64,000 nt of DNA, from positions 2,728,001-2,792,000 of the forward strand of contig NC_065875.1 in the NCBI RefSeq assembly GCF_933775445.1, read 5' to 3'. Source of the stretch: Argentina anserina (taxonomy: Eukaryota > Streptophyta > Magnoliopsida > Rosales > Rosaceae). Below the pieces are notes generated by a model that saw only the letters and a list, made by a program, of their open reading frames with translations, did not search any database and had not been told where the DNA came from. The position numbers and the translations under genes were made by a program. Of the stretch, positions 1 through 11,194 are shown piece after piece; positions within the stretch are counted from its first letter, which is position 1, and every line of letters starts with the position of its first letter.

Positions 1-75
1 CAATAATCAAATATCAACGATTTAACTCCAAAATCAACAGAACTAAAAATTAAAAACTGGTGCAAAGGAGCATAC

Positions 76-271
76 TCTGTTCTGGTCGATGACGTCGACG
101 ATGACGACGAGCTTGCCGTAGTCCTCGCCGTAGTTGACGAGGGCCACCCTTCCGATCTCCACGTACCTCTTGAAAGGCTGTGTCCGATAACAACAACGAA
201 ACGAACTCGAATCAGATCATAGAGAGAGAGAGAGAGAGACAGAGAGACAGAGAGAGAGAGGAGCTCACCAT
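76..271 (-). CDS. RPL14: Cytosolic ribosomal protein eL14, 5' part
   Basis: Large-subunit ribosomal protein eL14, a structural component of the 60S subunit. Exon 1 is only the ATG (269-271), followed by a GT donor at 268-267. Exon 2 (76-177, 34 codons) encodes [20 protein letters not shown] and continues through a [14 protein letters not shown] segment, which is the highly conserved N-terminal SH3-like region of plant eL14. A GT donor follows at 75, so the rest of the gene lies off the left edge. The 102-nt exon stays in frame. The ATG-only first exon is odd but both splice sites are canonical. The gene is identified by family resemblance; the partial nature is certain. The 5' UTR contains GA repeats in intron 1 (221-260). 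Confidence 0.93.
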
Positions 272-358
272 TGTTGGGGTTTGGGGTTGAGGTGTGTGAG
301 AGTGTTTGAGGAAGAAGGAGGCGGAGGAGCAGCAAGGAGTACCAAATGGGGGAGGAGT

Positions 359-407
359 TAGGGTTTTTGTTTTGAGGCTCTCTTTTTGTAAGGGTTCTTA
401 TTGGGCC
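359..407 (-). promoter_or_regulatory. telo-box and site II motif of the eL14 promoter
   Basis: On the minus strand AAACCCTA (359-366, telo-box) and GGCCCA (402-407, site II / TCP-type element) lie 90-140 bp upstream of the eL14 ATG. This pairing is the established signature of plant ribosomal-protein promoters. Motifs are seen; regulatory function is inferred from the family. Confidence 0.65.
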
Positions 408-409
408 TG

Positions 410-2100
410 GGTCGGGTTTTCTCATCCGGCGGGCTATTAATACCTTTTGTTTTAATTTTTTTACAAGCGGGACCTATGCTAAGTACGGGCAAGAAAAATG
501 AGAATTATTTCTCACTAATTTCACGTTAGGGTTTATGCCCAGTATTTTCTATAGTTCAAACTAATTGTTATATATGTATTTTTTTTTCTTTTAAAATATT
601 TAAATGTCTATGATAGAGTTTTTAAGTATATTATTATAATAATATGATTGTTGGTTGGTGGACATATATAATATGAAATATGTGAACTTTAGCTTGTTTG
701 TAATAGTTGTGGTAAATAAATGATGCTTATTAATTTTATAATGAAATGATATGATTTTTTTTAAATAGAAGTTGAAATTGGAGATAAATGAAAGATGAAA
801 TTGGAGGGAAATGAAGTGACAAAAATGCCTTTTAAAATTGGTGGGAGATTAACCCACTAACGGTGTTAATTGATAGAATGAACTAAAGTTAGGTTGAAAT
901 ATAAATTTGAGATATCAATGTGATAGTTTTCAAATGTGAGGTATTAAAAGTTAGAATGACCAACAATTTAGATAACGTTTGTTAAATTCTCCCGATAAGA
1001 AAATGTGTACAATACATCCTTTGTTTTCATGAGGTTCGACTTTAGATTTCAAAGTCTAAAAGAGTTACCTATAAATGTCCGGGTTTCTAGGATATCACAT
1101 TTGTGTCAAATTGTAGCGAAAATGTGTCCAACATCAAAATACTGATTTACATGTCTATAAGTTTGTCTAAACTATATACGTAATTAAGTAAATCGAACTA
1201 CCAGAAATTTTTAGTTTTGTAATTGTTACTAGTGAAGTCGATATAAACTATTAGCGAAAAATTTTATGCTGGGGAACTCTGTTCAAAATGACTGGTGAGG
1301 TAATAAGACTTTGTTAATTTTGTTAAGTCACCTTCTAATTTTAGTGTTTTAATTAAAAGCGAAAAGGAAAGTGAAGTTGAATTTCATCATTTTCATGACT
1401 TCAAAGAAGGCCCTACAAGTAATGAACAACATCTCTGCAAGTAATGAACATCGACGCGTGACATTTTTGCAACTTGAGGTATGAAATCCAATCTATAGAA
1501 TAGATGCAAAGGCAGATAGTAGCTTCCAAAACACTAAAAAAATAGTGAATAAACTAAAACATTGCATTCTAGCTTGGTCATTACCACCCGTAAAACTTGG
1601 GAAACCTTCACACACTTGAAAACGAAAAACACAACGAACTGACCCAAAATAACACCGTAAAAACAAATTTAACCAGAACTTCTTTAACCGCGGGCTTTTA
1701 ACCCTTTAACCACATTCTTCGGTTTCTATCTTTCTCAACGGCACTTTTCTCTTCTCTTCTGTTTTCTCTTGTGCTTTGAAGTTTCAAATCACACCACCTT
1801 TCTTTAAACTCCACAGAATCCAAGTCCTCCCCAACCCAATATTGCAATCTCCGAATCTCAATTGCAAGTATCCAAACCACATGTTTAGTCATTCATTTTG
1901 TTCTATCCAATCTCTATATTAATTTCTTTTGATTCATATACACAGCTTGTGAGTTTCTATACGTTCAGATCATCCAACCATATCCAACTACTTCAATGTA
2001 CGATCCGATCCCTTTCTCACACTATTATATTTATAATTGAAGCATTTTGTTCATCTAAATCTTGATCTACTTGAGTACAATTGTTTCGAAGAAAAGACAG
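410..2100. other. AT-rich intergenic region
   Basis: No credible coding region. It separates divergent eL14 and GLTP-like transcription. Segment 1420-1455 has a short imperfect duplication of a CAAGTAATGAACA-like word. The expected first coding exon of a plant GLTP gene was searched for by eye here and not found. Confidence 0.5.
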
Positions 2101-3857
2101 AGTGTGAAGTCAGCCGAAGGCGAAATGCTGACCAAGCCTTTCTTGGATGTCTGCAAGCACATTTTGCCTGTTATTGGTAAATTCTTAGTATGATTCTGTG
2201 GTTTCAAAGCAGTTTTTGTCTTCGATTAAGGCCATCGATGCGAGTTTATGCATTTTATTTATAAGCATAATGTGAAGTATTCATTTTCGTAGATTGTGGA
2301 GTTTTAGTTGAATTTTAGTTATTTTATGGTGGCAGAGAAGTTTGAGCTGCTATGACTCTTGTGAAATCGGATGTCAGTGGTAATATCACGGTTAGACCTT
2401 TCTGTCATTTGTGATTTGGTAATTTGTATTGGTTGGTGCTGAATTATGTGAAGTAGTGAAGGATAGTGTTTTTTCTGTGCATATTCGAAAGTAGTACTGA
2501 CCTCTGAGATTTTTTCTTTGCTTGTAGAGGTTGGAAAACAAATATCTGATCAATCCTGCCGAATTCAACCTCTTGTACAGTTTGGTACGGGTTGAGGTTG
2601 AGGCCAAGACAGCAAAAGCGTCATCCAGCTGCACCAACGGTCTGTTGTGGTTGACGAGGTAAACGACTAACCCTTTGTTCTCGAAATGTTATCAATCATA
2701 ATTATCTGATGCACTTGTTACTTTATTTTCAGAGCGATGGACTTTTTGTTAGAGTTGTTTCGGAACTTACTGGAACATCAAGATTGGACAATGTCACAGG
2801 CTTGCTCGGATTCCTATGCCAAGACCCTGAAACAATGGCATGGATGGCTTGCTAGTTCAAGTTTCAGTGTAATGCTCGGATGCCCCTTTACAATTTTTGA
2901 TGCTATGCCTTTCTTCATACTGACCCTTTGCAAATACTGTACTTTGGCTTTTATCCTGCAAGTTTCATGCTTCTTCCTATTTGAATTCTGAACAGTCTAA
3001 TATATAAACGTCGTCAATTATTTGTTTCTTTGTGTATTCGTGTTGCCTTCCCTATTTGCTATACAAATTATCGATGATGCTTGTTTCTTTCTTTCATCAA
3101 GAATTTTAGGCATGTGGAGAGTACACCGCTCATTTGAGAGCTAATGTTTTACAAAAATTGAAAGCTGTGTTTGCTCCCTTGTTAGATAAAAGTCCTCTTT
3201 CAGTAGTTTTACTGATGAGCTACACTCGAAATACTACGAGCAAATTATATTCTGGTTATTACCCCTGAGTCATCCTTACTTGTAACTGATTGATAGGTTG
3301 CCATGAAGCTTGCTCCTGACAGGAAGAAGTTCATGGATGTGATAGGAGGCAATGGTGATATCATGGCTGATATAGAGAACTTTTGCACCAACTTTTCTTC
3401 CCTGTTTCAAGAGAATCACAAGTTTTTGGTAAGATGTTTGATTTGCTGCAAAACTTAGTGACTTAGTAGTTATTTGACTGAAGGTTGTTATAAAGTGAAG
3501 GTTGCCAGATCATAAAATTTAGGTTCAAAGAGTGATTGTTGTTGAAGGCAAAGTAATACTATTAATTTAGGCCGTTAAGTTACTACATGAGATGGGTTCG
3601 GAAGCATGATGCTCCATTTTGCAGTTTTCTCCTATCTGTCGTGCTTGGTACTCTATTCTGTTGAATTTTTGAACAAATTGTAAGAGTACTGAAAAGAAGG
3701 GGTGGGGGCATCGAGTCCTTGGGCTACAAAGCCAGTTTCATAACTTATTTCTGGTTCTTTTGTTTTGAAAACTCTATAATGGTTTTCTTATGCTCACAAA
3801 CATTACTCTTTTGACACACAGGCTATTGTTGGCCTGGATGATATGAAGGCTTCGTAA
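2101..3857 (+). pseudogene. Glycolipid transfer protein (GLTP1-like), frameshifted
   Basis: GLTP-fold proteins move glycolipids or sphingolipids between membranes in the cytosol. Exons read 2101-2176, 2336-2390, 2528-2658, 2733-2868, 3297-3428 and 3822-3857, all with GT/AG borders. They encode conserved plant GLTP1 stretches: MLTKPFLDVCKHILPVI, SDVSGNITRLENKYL (the lipid-headgroup Asp/Asn), SSSCTNGLLWLTR (headgroup Trp), KTLKQWHGWLASS (conserved His) and MKLAPDRKKFMDVI. In exon 2 one G is missing: TTTGAGCTGCTATGA at 2341-2355, where the family has Phe-Gly-Ala-Ala-Met. The frame therefore hits TGA at 2353. Exon phases fit only if that base is restored, so this is not a splice-site error. The usual first exon (about 20 residues ahead of VKS.EGEM) is not visible either. 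It could be a young pseudogene, a sequencing error, or a truncated gene starting at an ATG at 2352. Confidence 0.8.
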
Positions 3858-5361
3858 TCTCAAAGGTTTTATGATGACTGATCAGTAGAGGCTTATCCAT
3901 TTCAATACGCCTTGCCTCCAGTTCAACTTGGATCATGACCTTGTGACCTAGCCAAAACCGTCCCAACTTCAAACCTGAAAAATAATGTGCGAGTTTTCCC
4001 TACACTTCATATATCTATTTGCTTAATCTTTAATGTCAAATGTCCTACTTATGATTGGTTAATTTCCGTTTTTGTACATTTCATACTTGGAAATTACATA
4101 GCCTTTAATCATTTTGTTTTGCATGCTAAAGTCTCTTTTGCGATGACAATTGGTTTTCAAGATCACATTCTTAAGTGTACATCTCACTTCTCAGACTTAA
4201 TACTATAGAAGTATAGAATGTGATGTCAACATAAAATCTGGAGATTTGCAATGGTTTCAGTTTATCAGTTCTGTTTACATGGCCATGCCAATTGCTTCTT
4301 CTTTTGCCTTTGGTTATCTTTCCTCAAGAAACATTTATGGTGTCTCACAGACTCCATTGTGTATAAGGGAACCTCTTGGGTTAGACACCAGTATGTCCCT
4401 CTACGTTTTGTGGTCAACAGTTGTAAAGAAAAATAATAATACAACCCTTAATCAATTCTTGTTATTATTAATTTTTTTTTTTGTAAAAAGAAGGCCAGTA
4501 AATTTTGCAAAAATGATCAGACTAGAGCATCATCATGGGTAAAAATCTTTTTTTTTTAATCGGAATTTTAGATCATTAAAAAGGTAAATAAGATGACAAC
4601 TGCCGCACAATTGTGTACCCCAACCGTTTTTGGCGCGCAATCACTGAAAACCCACCTTCAACCCAAATTTAGCCTTGCAGTCTTGGCCATTTCTGGATCT
4701 CTCTCTCTCTCTTCTTTTGCACCCGAAAATCCGGTGAGCTACAGGTTTTGATTGAGTGGCCTCCGGGAATGAGCACTTCGTCTCCACAACCCCGGCCACC
4801 CCCCAACAAAACCTTTGCTCTCATTTCCTAAACTCATATGATTTTTCTTTGGATATTCCAAAACATCACAATTCACAACAACTGCAGATCTGCATTCCGA
4901 GTTTCTTACATCGTTTGACATGGGATGAGTCGATAATGTTTGCGCCGCTGGATTATATGGGTTGGCTATCTTGGTGTGTGTTTGACAATGGATCAGAGTT
5001 CTGGTTGATGATCATGTCATGCTGAAGATCCTGATCAACCTTTCTTTCTGAAGGTATGGATTTCCCAATTAGGGAAGACTTGCTTCGAGAAAAAGGAGTT
5101 GAATGTATATATGATATGTTGGTGTAAATAGCAACTGCATATTCTTTGGGCAAAGGAGTGTCCAATTTGTTATGCTAGTATCTTATTCTTTTCTCATTTC
5201 TTTGGTTTACATGATCAGGTTCTTTTTTGTTATAATGTGTTATCTTACTTAACTTCTTTGATTTCAAGATCAGAGGCATCATCTCGACGCTCACGCACGG
5301 GCAAATTTCCCCAGCTGAAGTAGGTTTCTCTGCATGCACTAAATCAAGCACTTGAGCCAAA
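3858..5361 (+). other. GLTP 3' flank and RIC promoter / 5' UTR
   Basis: No supported protein. The CT-rich tract at 4695-4718 and splice-like steps near 4733 (CCG|GTGAGC) and 5053 (AAG|GTATGG) suggest one or more non-coding leader exons of the RIC-type gene that starts at 5362. The exact transcription start is not visible. Confidence 0.4.
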
Positions 5362-6634
5362 ATGGCCACAAAGGTGAAGGGTCTCTTGAAAGGCCTGAGG
5401 TACATTTCACAGATATTCGGTACGTCAATATCAACATGATCTTTTCAACTTCACATTGGAATAAGTACTTTTGAGTTTTCAAAGTTCATTCCAGCATTAA
5501 TTCACGTTTGGTTTCTCTTCTTCATAAATAATGAGTTAATATAAAGTTATAAGCAGGGGGGTTTCATGCATTTTTAGACTTTTGGATCATTTTAGCTTAC
5601 ACTTCCAATTGTTGGCAGAAAAAGGATGGAAAGTTTTGCAAGGATTTTATTTCTGTTAACCTCTTCAATGCCATATTAGTAATTCCTTTAGAAAAGAGCA
5701 AAGGAATTGACCAAGTTTGAACTTTTTCAGAGGAAAAAGATCAAGAAATACAAATTGGCTTTCCCACAGATGTAAAACATGTTGCACACATTGGATGGGA
5801 TGGTCCATCTGCAAATAGTACTCCCAGCTGGGTACACACCAACCCTTTTCTCTATATCATTTATGAATTCATCGAATTACACCGTAAACAATAAAATTGT
5901 TGTTTAAAATCATGCAGATGACCGAGTTCAAATCTCCTCAAGAATCCGCAGGGCAACTTGGTGTTAAGGAATTGTCAGCCAAAGGTTTGGATTTTAACTA
6001 GTTTTTCTGTAACACATAATAACATTACCTGACTAAGATCTTGGCCTGCTTGTACGCATTTTCTGTTGGCATAATCTTGAAACTATATTTGATGCATGAG
6101 CTGATGTTGTAATGTTGATCTGCTAGACAATCATAGACCCGAATAGCTCAAGCAGTAGAGTATGAGCCAACGAGGTTTATTAAGTTAAAATCTTTTGCAG
6201 ATATAAATAAACGTGGACTGTCTATTGCTGCTCAAGAACTGGCGCGTCTGAACGACATTCCTAAGTCTACAAGTTCCCCATCCAAGAAGGATGGAAAATC
6301 TAAAAAGAGTTCTAGGCGCAATCGTTCAACGGAAGCCAGTGGAATGGAGTCTCCAGCTCGAGAAGGTAGTAGCCGGCATTCAAGAAGAAGCCGCAACTCT
6401 ACCAATAGTCTTGGCTCTGAGTCCCCCTCACATGACTTGCCTGGGATCCCAAAACTCCGGAAAAAAAAGGGTTCCACTGATGGAGGATCCGCAAAATCAT
6501 CAAGAAGGCCACGGTCTAAAGGTCAGAATTCATTACCTGACATGTCACTTGAAGGTTCTGAGAATGGTAGTCCAATGCACCCGGCTTTTGCAGGGAAGAG
6601 TTCAGAGATAATCCCAGCAGGGATTCATATCTAA
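5362..6634 (+). CDS. ROP-interactive CRIB motif-containing protein (RIC10/11-like)
   Basis: RIC proteins are effectors that bind active ROP GTPases through a CRIB motif and relay polarity or cytoskeletal signals at the plasma membrane. Four coding exons: 5362-5419, 5731-5831, 5918-5984, 6201-6634, giving 219 residues. The start is MATKVKGLLKGLRYISQIF, a basic amphipathic N-terminus of the kind shared by RIC10/RIC11 proteins. The CRIB core IGFPTDVKHVAHIGWDG sits at residues 28-44, with the invariant I-x-x-P...H..H.G arrangement. The C-terminal half is Ser/Arg/Lys-rich and probably disordered (SRRNRS, SRHSRRSRNS), ending at a TAA at 6632-6634. All junctions are canonical and keep frame. Assignment to RIC10/11 rather than another RIC class is inference from N-terminal and CRIB similarity. 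Confidence 0.9.
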
Positions 6635-7129
6635 CCAAATGAAGAAATGGATGTCTTAACATCACATCCCTCTTAACTGATGAAGGTCTGACTTGAGTTG
6701 TACTAGTTTTCTTCATTCTGTTGTTTTTTTATTTTCCTTGTCACACTGATAGCTTTGATTTGCAAAGCTCCAAGTGAGATTTGATTAATTGTTTTCAAAT
6801 TTGTGCATTAGAAAAGAAAAATTATGAGTTGCAATTGTAATCTACAACACCCTTGTTTTGGATAACTTTGTCACTCACTCGAACTGTGTTTGTTATAACA
6901 TCAGTTAACAAGCCAAAACCTGTACCAATCTTACATATGTGGTTCTTCTTTCGGTCCGTTCCAACATCAATCAAATTTCGAAATAAAGGAACTTAAATTA
7001 CAAATGTTAATTTTTATTTTTTTTGTTTTGCACACAGATTTGGTTCTATACACAACTATACATCCAGTGTTTATCAAACTCAAAAATGACCAGGATTCCA
7101 TCTCATAATTAACTGTGGTGGAATTTGTT
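6635..7129. other. Convergent 3' regions
   Basis: About 500 bp between the RIC stop and the stop of the minus-strand ubiquitin-like gene. It should hold both 3' UTRs. No other gene is seen. Confidence 0.5.
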
Positions 7130-8298
7130 TCACCAAGCCATAACCATGTGGATAGTGGACTGTTTCTGAATGTTGTAACTTGAAATAGAGCACTTATCTT
7201 CAAGGCGTTTTCCAGCAAATACAATACTCTGATGAATAACAGGCACTCTAATCTTACAGAATATCTTTTCCTTTACCTCTCTTACTGTATTAGATCGTGT
7301 CACATCAAGTGTAATGATTTTTCCACTCCATGTCTTGACAAATATCTGAATCCAAGAAGGCTTCACCTCTAGAGTGGAATTGTCTTCAATGTTGTAGAAA
7401 GCCAAGGTCTTGAAATCCAGAAGCTCATTTCCTTCATAAACCATACTACAATCAACAACAGAACACCCTATATAGCTCTCAACAATCTGCTTGACATCTC
7501 GTACGGTGTACAAGACCTTAACTTCAAATTCCACAACCTTCCCAATTGGTGTTTTCACAAAAATTGACACCACATCTCTTGGATTGAAAATCATATGAAG
7601 GGTTGATTCTGTAAGAATGTTAAGTGAGGATAAATTCCTGTAATCTTGAAGAAGTTTCCCACCATAAACCAAACTGTACTCATTTGATTGGATTCCCTCC
7701 TTCAAATAAATCATGGATTTGATGTCATTGATGATATGGTACTCTTTTGCTTCTAGTACACTGGTTCTCTGGTTTGACGGGATTTTGACATATATTCTCA
7801 TTCTGACTGAATTCTGGTGAAGTTTTTGGCAAGTTGGTTCCTTCTGAATGACTTGATCGACTGGTGTATCGTCATTTTCAATCCCATTATGGTGAAAACT
7901 ATCCATAAGAGGCTCCCGGAACTTTCTTGAATTGCTTCTGCTGTTGTGTAATAGAATGGCTTTCAATTTTTCAACTGTGACAAATTTGTTGAACTTCAGA
8001 GATACTTTCTTCAAGATCTTCCATACTGAATTTCTCTGCCATAAACAACAACACAAAATCCCTCTACATGATAAGTACACGAAGTCATGTTACATCAAGA
8101 ACAAGTTCAAAAATAAATTAACTGTACGTTAGAAACCAGTAAATTATCATGGAATGAGTTCGAGTAGATCATGAAATGACTGTTTTTCAAAGCTAATAGT
8201 CAACAGAAACCAACCTGCTCTTGAGATGAACCAGAGAAAGTTGAAGGGAGTATTCTGTATCTTCTCTTTGAGGGTCTACGGTGTATCAGTGTTTCCAT
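7130..8298 (-). CDS. Tandem ubiquitin-like-domain protein A
   Basis: Two exons: 8215-8298 (28 residues from METLIHRRPSKRR) and 7130-8035, donor CAG|GTTGG and acceptor GGCAG|AGA, total 329 residues. Residues 107-329 hold three consecutive beta-grasp ubiquitin-like repeats beginning MRIYVKIPSNQ (107), VSIFVKTPIGKVVEF (184) and IQIFVKTWSGKIITLDV (257). Each has the ubiquitin-like pattern of IFVKT, a TV..VK helix, VYEGN/VFAGKRLED and a final STL strand. Residues 39-70 look like a shrunken fourth repeat (VSLKF...TVEKLKAIL). There is no Gly-Gly terminus, so the repeats cannot be released as conjugatable ubiquitin by the usual mechanism; the protein ends MVMAW. It resembles polyubiquitin-like plant proteins of unknown function and pairs with the paralogue at 10286-11194. 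Confidence 0.75.
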
Positions 8299-10285
8299 TA
8301 AAAAATTTCAAGACCTTAGTGATGGCTCAGATTGCCAGGTCTTAGCAAAGATATGTTTCTTATGAAACTCAAAAGATCAAAACTGTATAAGACTCTCCTG
8401 AGAGGACCAATTTATGTTACAGAAAACTTCAACATGAAGAACACAACAACCATGAGAGGAAGAAAAAATTATACAAACTAAGAGTCTGAGATAATTACAA
8501 TTTCTTGTTGCTGCGACTTCCATTATGTTATTATGTCTTTGTTGTCTATGTTGTCTTTGTTGACTTTGCTACTACAGTACTACTCATGCCATAGGTTTCG
8601 TTGGAAGAATTAAATGTTAGTTAGCGACTCGGTTGGACGAATTAAATGTTAGTTAGCGACTCACTCTTGATTCTTTAGTTTATTGTACAATTTCAGTTGA
8701 GATTCTTATAAAATTAGGTGGACATAAGAAATTGAAGTCTAATATAGAATTGTTCATAACTTCATATACATTTTCTAAGATGTGTATATTTTTTTTTTGA
8801 AAACTTAATAGCTGAGTCTTATCCCTTGAATGATTGGTCATGTTATGTCATGAGGTTCAATTGAAAAAGAGAGGAAGCAAGAATCAAGAGAATAATCATT
8901 ACATTTGAAAACTGCAGAGTTTAGAATATTTTTTTTTTGGTGTTTAGGCTTTAAAAAGGATAAAATCGCAATAAATCATGAAATGAATAAGCACATCAAT
9001 CATAAAAATAAATAGTTAATATTTGGTCGAGTGGCATTGAGTGAATCAGTGATTCTATATAAGTGGTCAAGTGGAAGGTCGTGCCCTGAGTCTTTACATA
9101 TGTGTACTATAGCAGACAATCCAACTCTTAAAGTCCCTTTACTCCTTACTGAATAAGATTTAGATTTTTTTCTGGCATATTATTTTTATAAGTCATAGAA
9201 TATGTTTATTTTTATTTTTATTTTCTGTTGTCTTTCGGATTTAGTTCTTTAAAGATTATACCTATGTTATATACTAATTTTGGATTTCGACTCAAGATTT
9301 CTTGTCTGCTGCACGACAATAACGAATGAGTATGTAATAACTATTCAGACATTCATTTATATAAACAAGCGATTTGCTTGCCATCAAAAAAGAGGTCTCT
9401 TTACTTTAGATCATTGTAACTCTAACTCTAGACAGGTGTTACAATTGCATGCCTTACTAGTTTGCTTACGAAGCCATTTGACTTCTAACAGATTGAGACT
9501 CACATTTCAGATATAATAAAAATATAAATCCTGGCTAATTCATCTCAGCTTAACATTATTTGTCAGTGACTTGTGACACTGAACATGAACTGCATAGGTG
9601 ATCAAGCTTAGTTTCCTTGCAACATAGAACAAGACAAGCGTGCCTTTCACTTTTGCTGTAAGTTGGAGCTTAGTTTAGGATGCTGTCTTGAGCTTTTGCT
9701 TCAATCTTGATGCTGCCCTGCCTGTGGCTGAAGTTGATATTTTTCAAGTTCAGTATTTCTTGAGACAAGCTCAACATGTTGCTAAATGGTTAGATATATC
9801 TTCCTAGGTAGGTTCTGGGTCACGTTGGTTTTCTAAGCCTCCGGAAATGGAGTAATAAGATTTCAGGTTGTATATGTGAAACCTACCTAAATTGTACATT
9901 ACATTGATTGAAAGTGGCATGAGCAAGCTGACTAGCAAATGTCTGAATATGATATGCAGTATATACAGAACCTGAAGATGTCTTCCAAAAGCACTACAAA
10001 GTTGAGATTGTGTCCAGGATCTGGTACTCTAAGCTTTGCTTCTTCTGATCGGCTCATAACTACGATTTCCAGTGTACTTGAAGGTTCTAGTTTTACTTCA
10101 TCAACAATGAGTACCATACTGCTTCTTATGGAAATATTCGATGGAAACTAGGAGGAGCCAATGGGAACAAAAATCGTCTTACAGAAAGGTCCAGATGACC
10201 AGATGTAACATGACATATCAAAGGCCTCCAAACTTTGCTAAGGGTTTCCACAGTTCAAAACACAATGAAGAAAATGCTAACATGC
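8299..10285. other. Intergenic region with a 32-bp tandem duplication
   Basis: No supported gene. A near-perfect tandem duplication of a 32-bp unit occupies 8600-8631 and 8632-8663 (shared core TTAAATGTTAGTTAGCGACT). Short open frames around 9280-9516 and 9939-10151 show no domain or codon pattern that I recognise. Confidence 0.45.
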
Positions 10286-11194
10286 TTAATCCCTTACAAT
10301 AACAGATGATGAGAGAACCAAACGAAGCTTGCTGCCCTTTCGTATGTTGTAGCTTGCCAGATCCCGAATTTCATCAAGCTGTTCCCAGTGAAACACAAGC
10401 TTATAAAAATCAAGAGGCATCAATGACACATTAAGCTTGCGAAAAATCATGCTCTTCAGTTCTTTGACACTATCACTAGGCTTCACATCAATACTTATAA
10501 GTTTCCCATCACAAACTTTAACAAATATATGAAAATAGGGAGGTGAGACCTCTAATACTGATTCATCTTCGATGTCATAAAAGGCCAATGTCTTCAGATC
10601 CTCAAGCTCATTTCCGGAATAGATCAGATTGTGATCACTGACTGAGAAACCAGTATAGCTCTCAACTATAGTTTTGACATCTCTAACAGTAAACAAGGGT
10701 TTAACCTTGAATTTGAAAGTCTCTCCTGTAGGTGCTTTCACAGATATTGAAATAATATCTTTAGGAGCAGAAACCATGTAAAGGATAGATTCATTCCTCA
10801 AATCTTCTGAGGCCAGTGTCATGTCATCCTCAAGGAGCTTCCCATCATAGACAAGTGTGAATAGGTCCGGTTGAAACTTCTTCTTAGCATGAATCATTAT
10901 TTTTATTTTTTGGATGGTATCTTCTGGTTTTGCCTCAATCTCAATGGTGTCCTGACTAGATAGTAGTTTGACATATAATCTCATTTTCACAATATTCTTG
11001 AAAACAAGATCAACAGAGCACTCTAGAAATCCACAGTCGATTACCCTTTGGAAGTCCATGAGCGGGTGACCAGCCAAGAGGAACTCCGGATAATTATCAC
11101 CAATTTTGTACTTGTTACATATTATTGCCTTGAGATCTTTTATGGTTGCAGAGCTCTTGACCTTAAAGATTGTTCCCATAAGGTTTAAGGATAC
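10286..11194 (-). CDS. Tandem ubiquitin-like-domain protein B
   Basis: A single long exon encodes four ubiquitin-like repeats starting near VSLNLMGTIFKVK, MRLYVKLLSSQDTIEIEA, ISISVKAPTGETFKFKV and FHIFVKVCDGKLISIDV, and ends SSSVIVRD with TAA at 10286-10288. It aligns repeat by repeat with protein A, for example FTVRDVK.IVESY.G.SV and TLAFY.IED.S.LEV. The exon most likely begins at an acceptor TTGTTGCAG|GTATCC (exon from 11194), equivalent to the VSL position of protein A, so a short upstream first exon is expected but was not identified with confidence. Otherwise translation could start at the ATG at 11177-11179 (297 residues). No Gly-Gly processing site is present. The first repeat, degenerate in A, is intact here. 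Function unknown. Confidence 0.75.
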   Translation of the reverse strand, partial: VSLNLMGTIFKVKSSATIKDLKAIICNKYKIGDNYPEFLLAGHPLMDFQRVIDCGFLECSVDLVFKNIVKMRLYVKLLSSQDTIEIEAKPEDTIQKIKIMIHAKKKFQPDLFTLVYDGKLLEDDMTLASEDLRNESILYMVSAPKDIISISVKAPTGETFKFKVKPLFTVRDVKTIVESYTGFSVSDHNLIYSGNELEDLKTLAFYDIEDESVLEVSPPYFHIFVKVCDGKLISIDVKPSDSVKELKSMIFRKLNVSLMPLDFYKLVFHWEQLDEIRDLASYNIRKGSKLRLVLSSSVIVRD

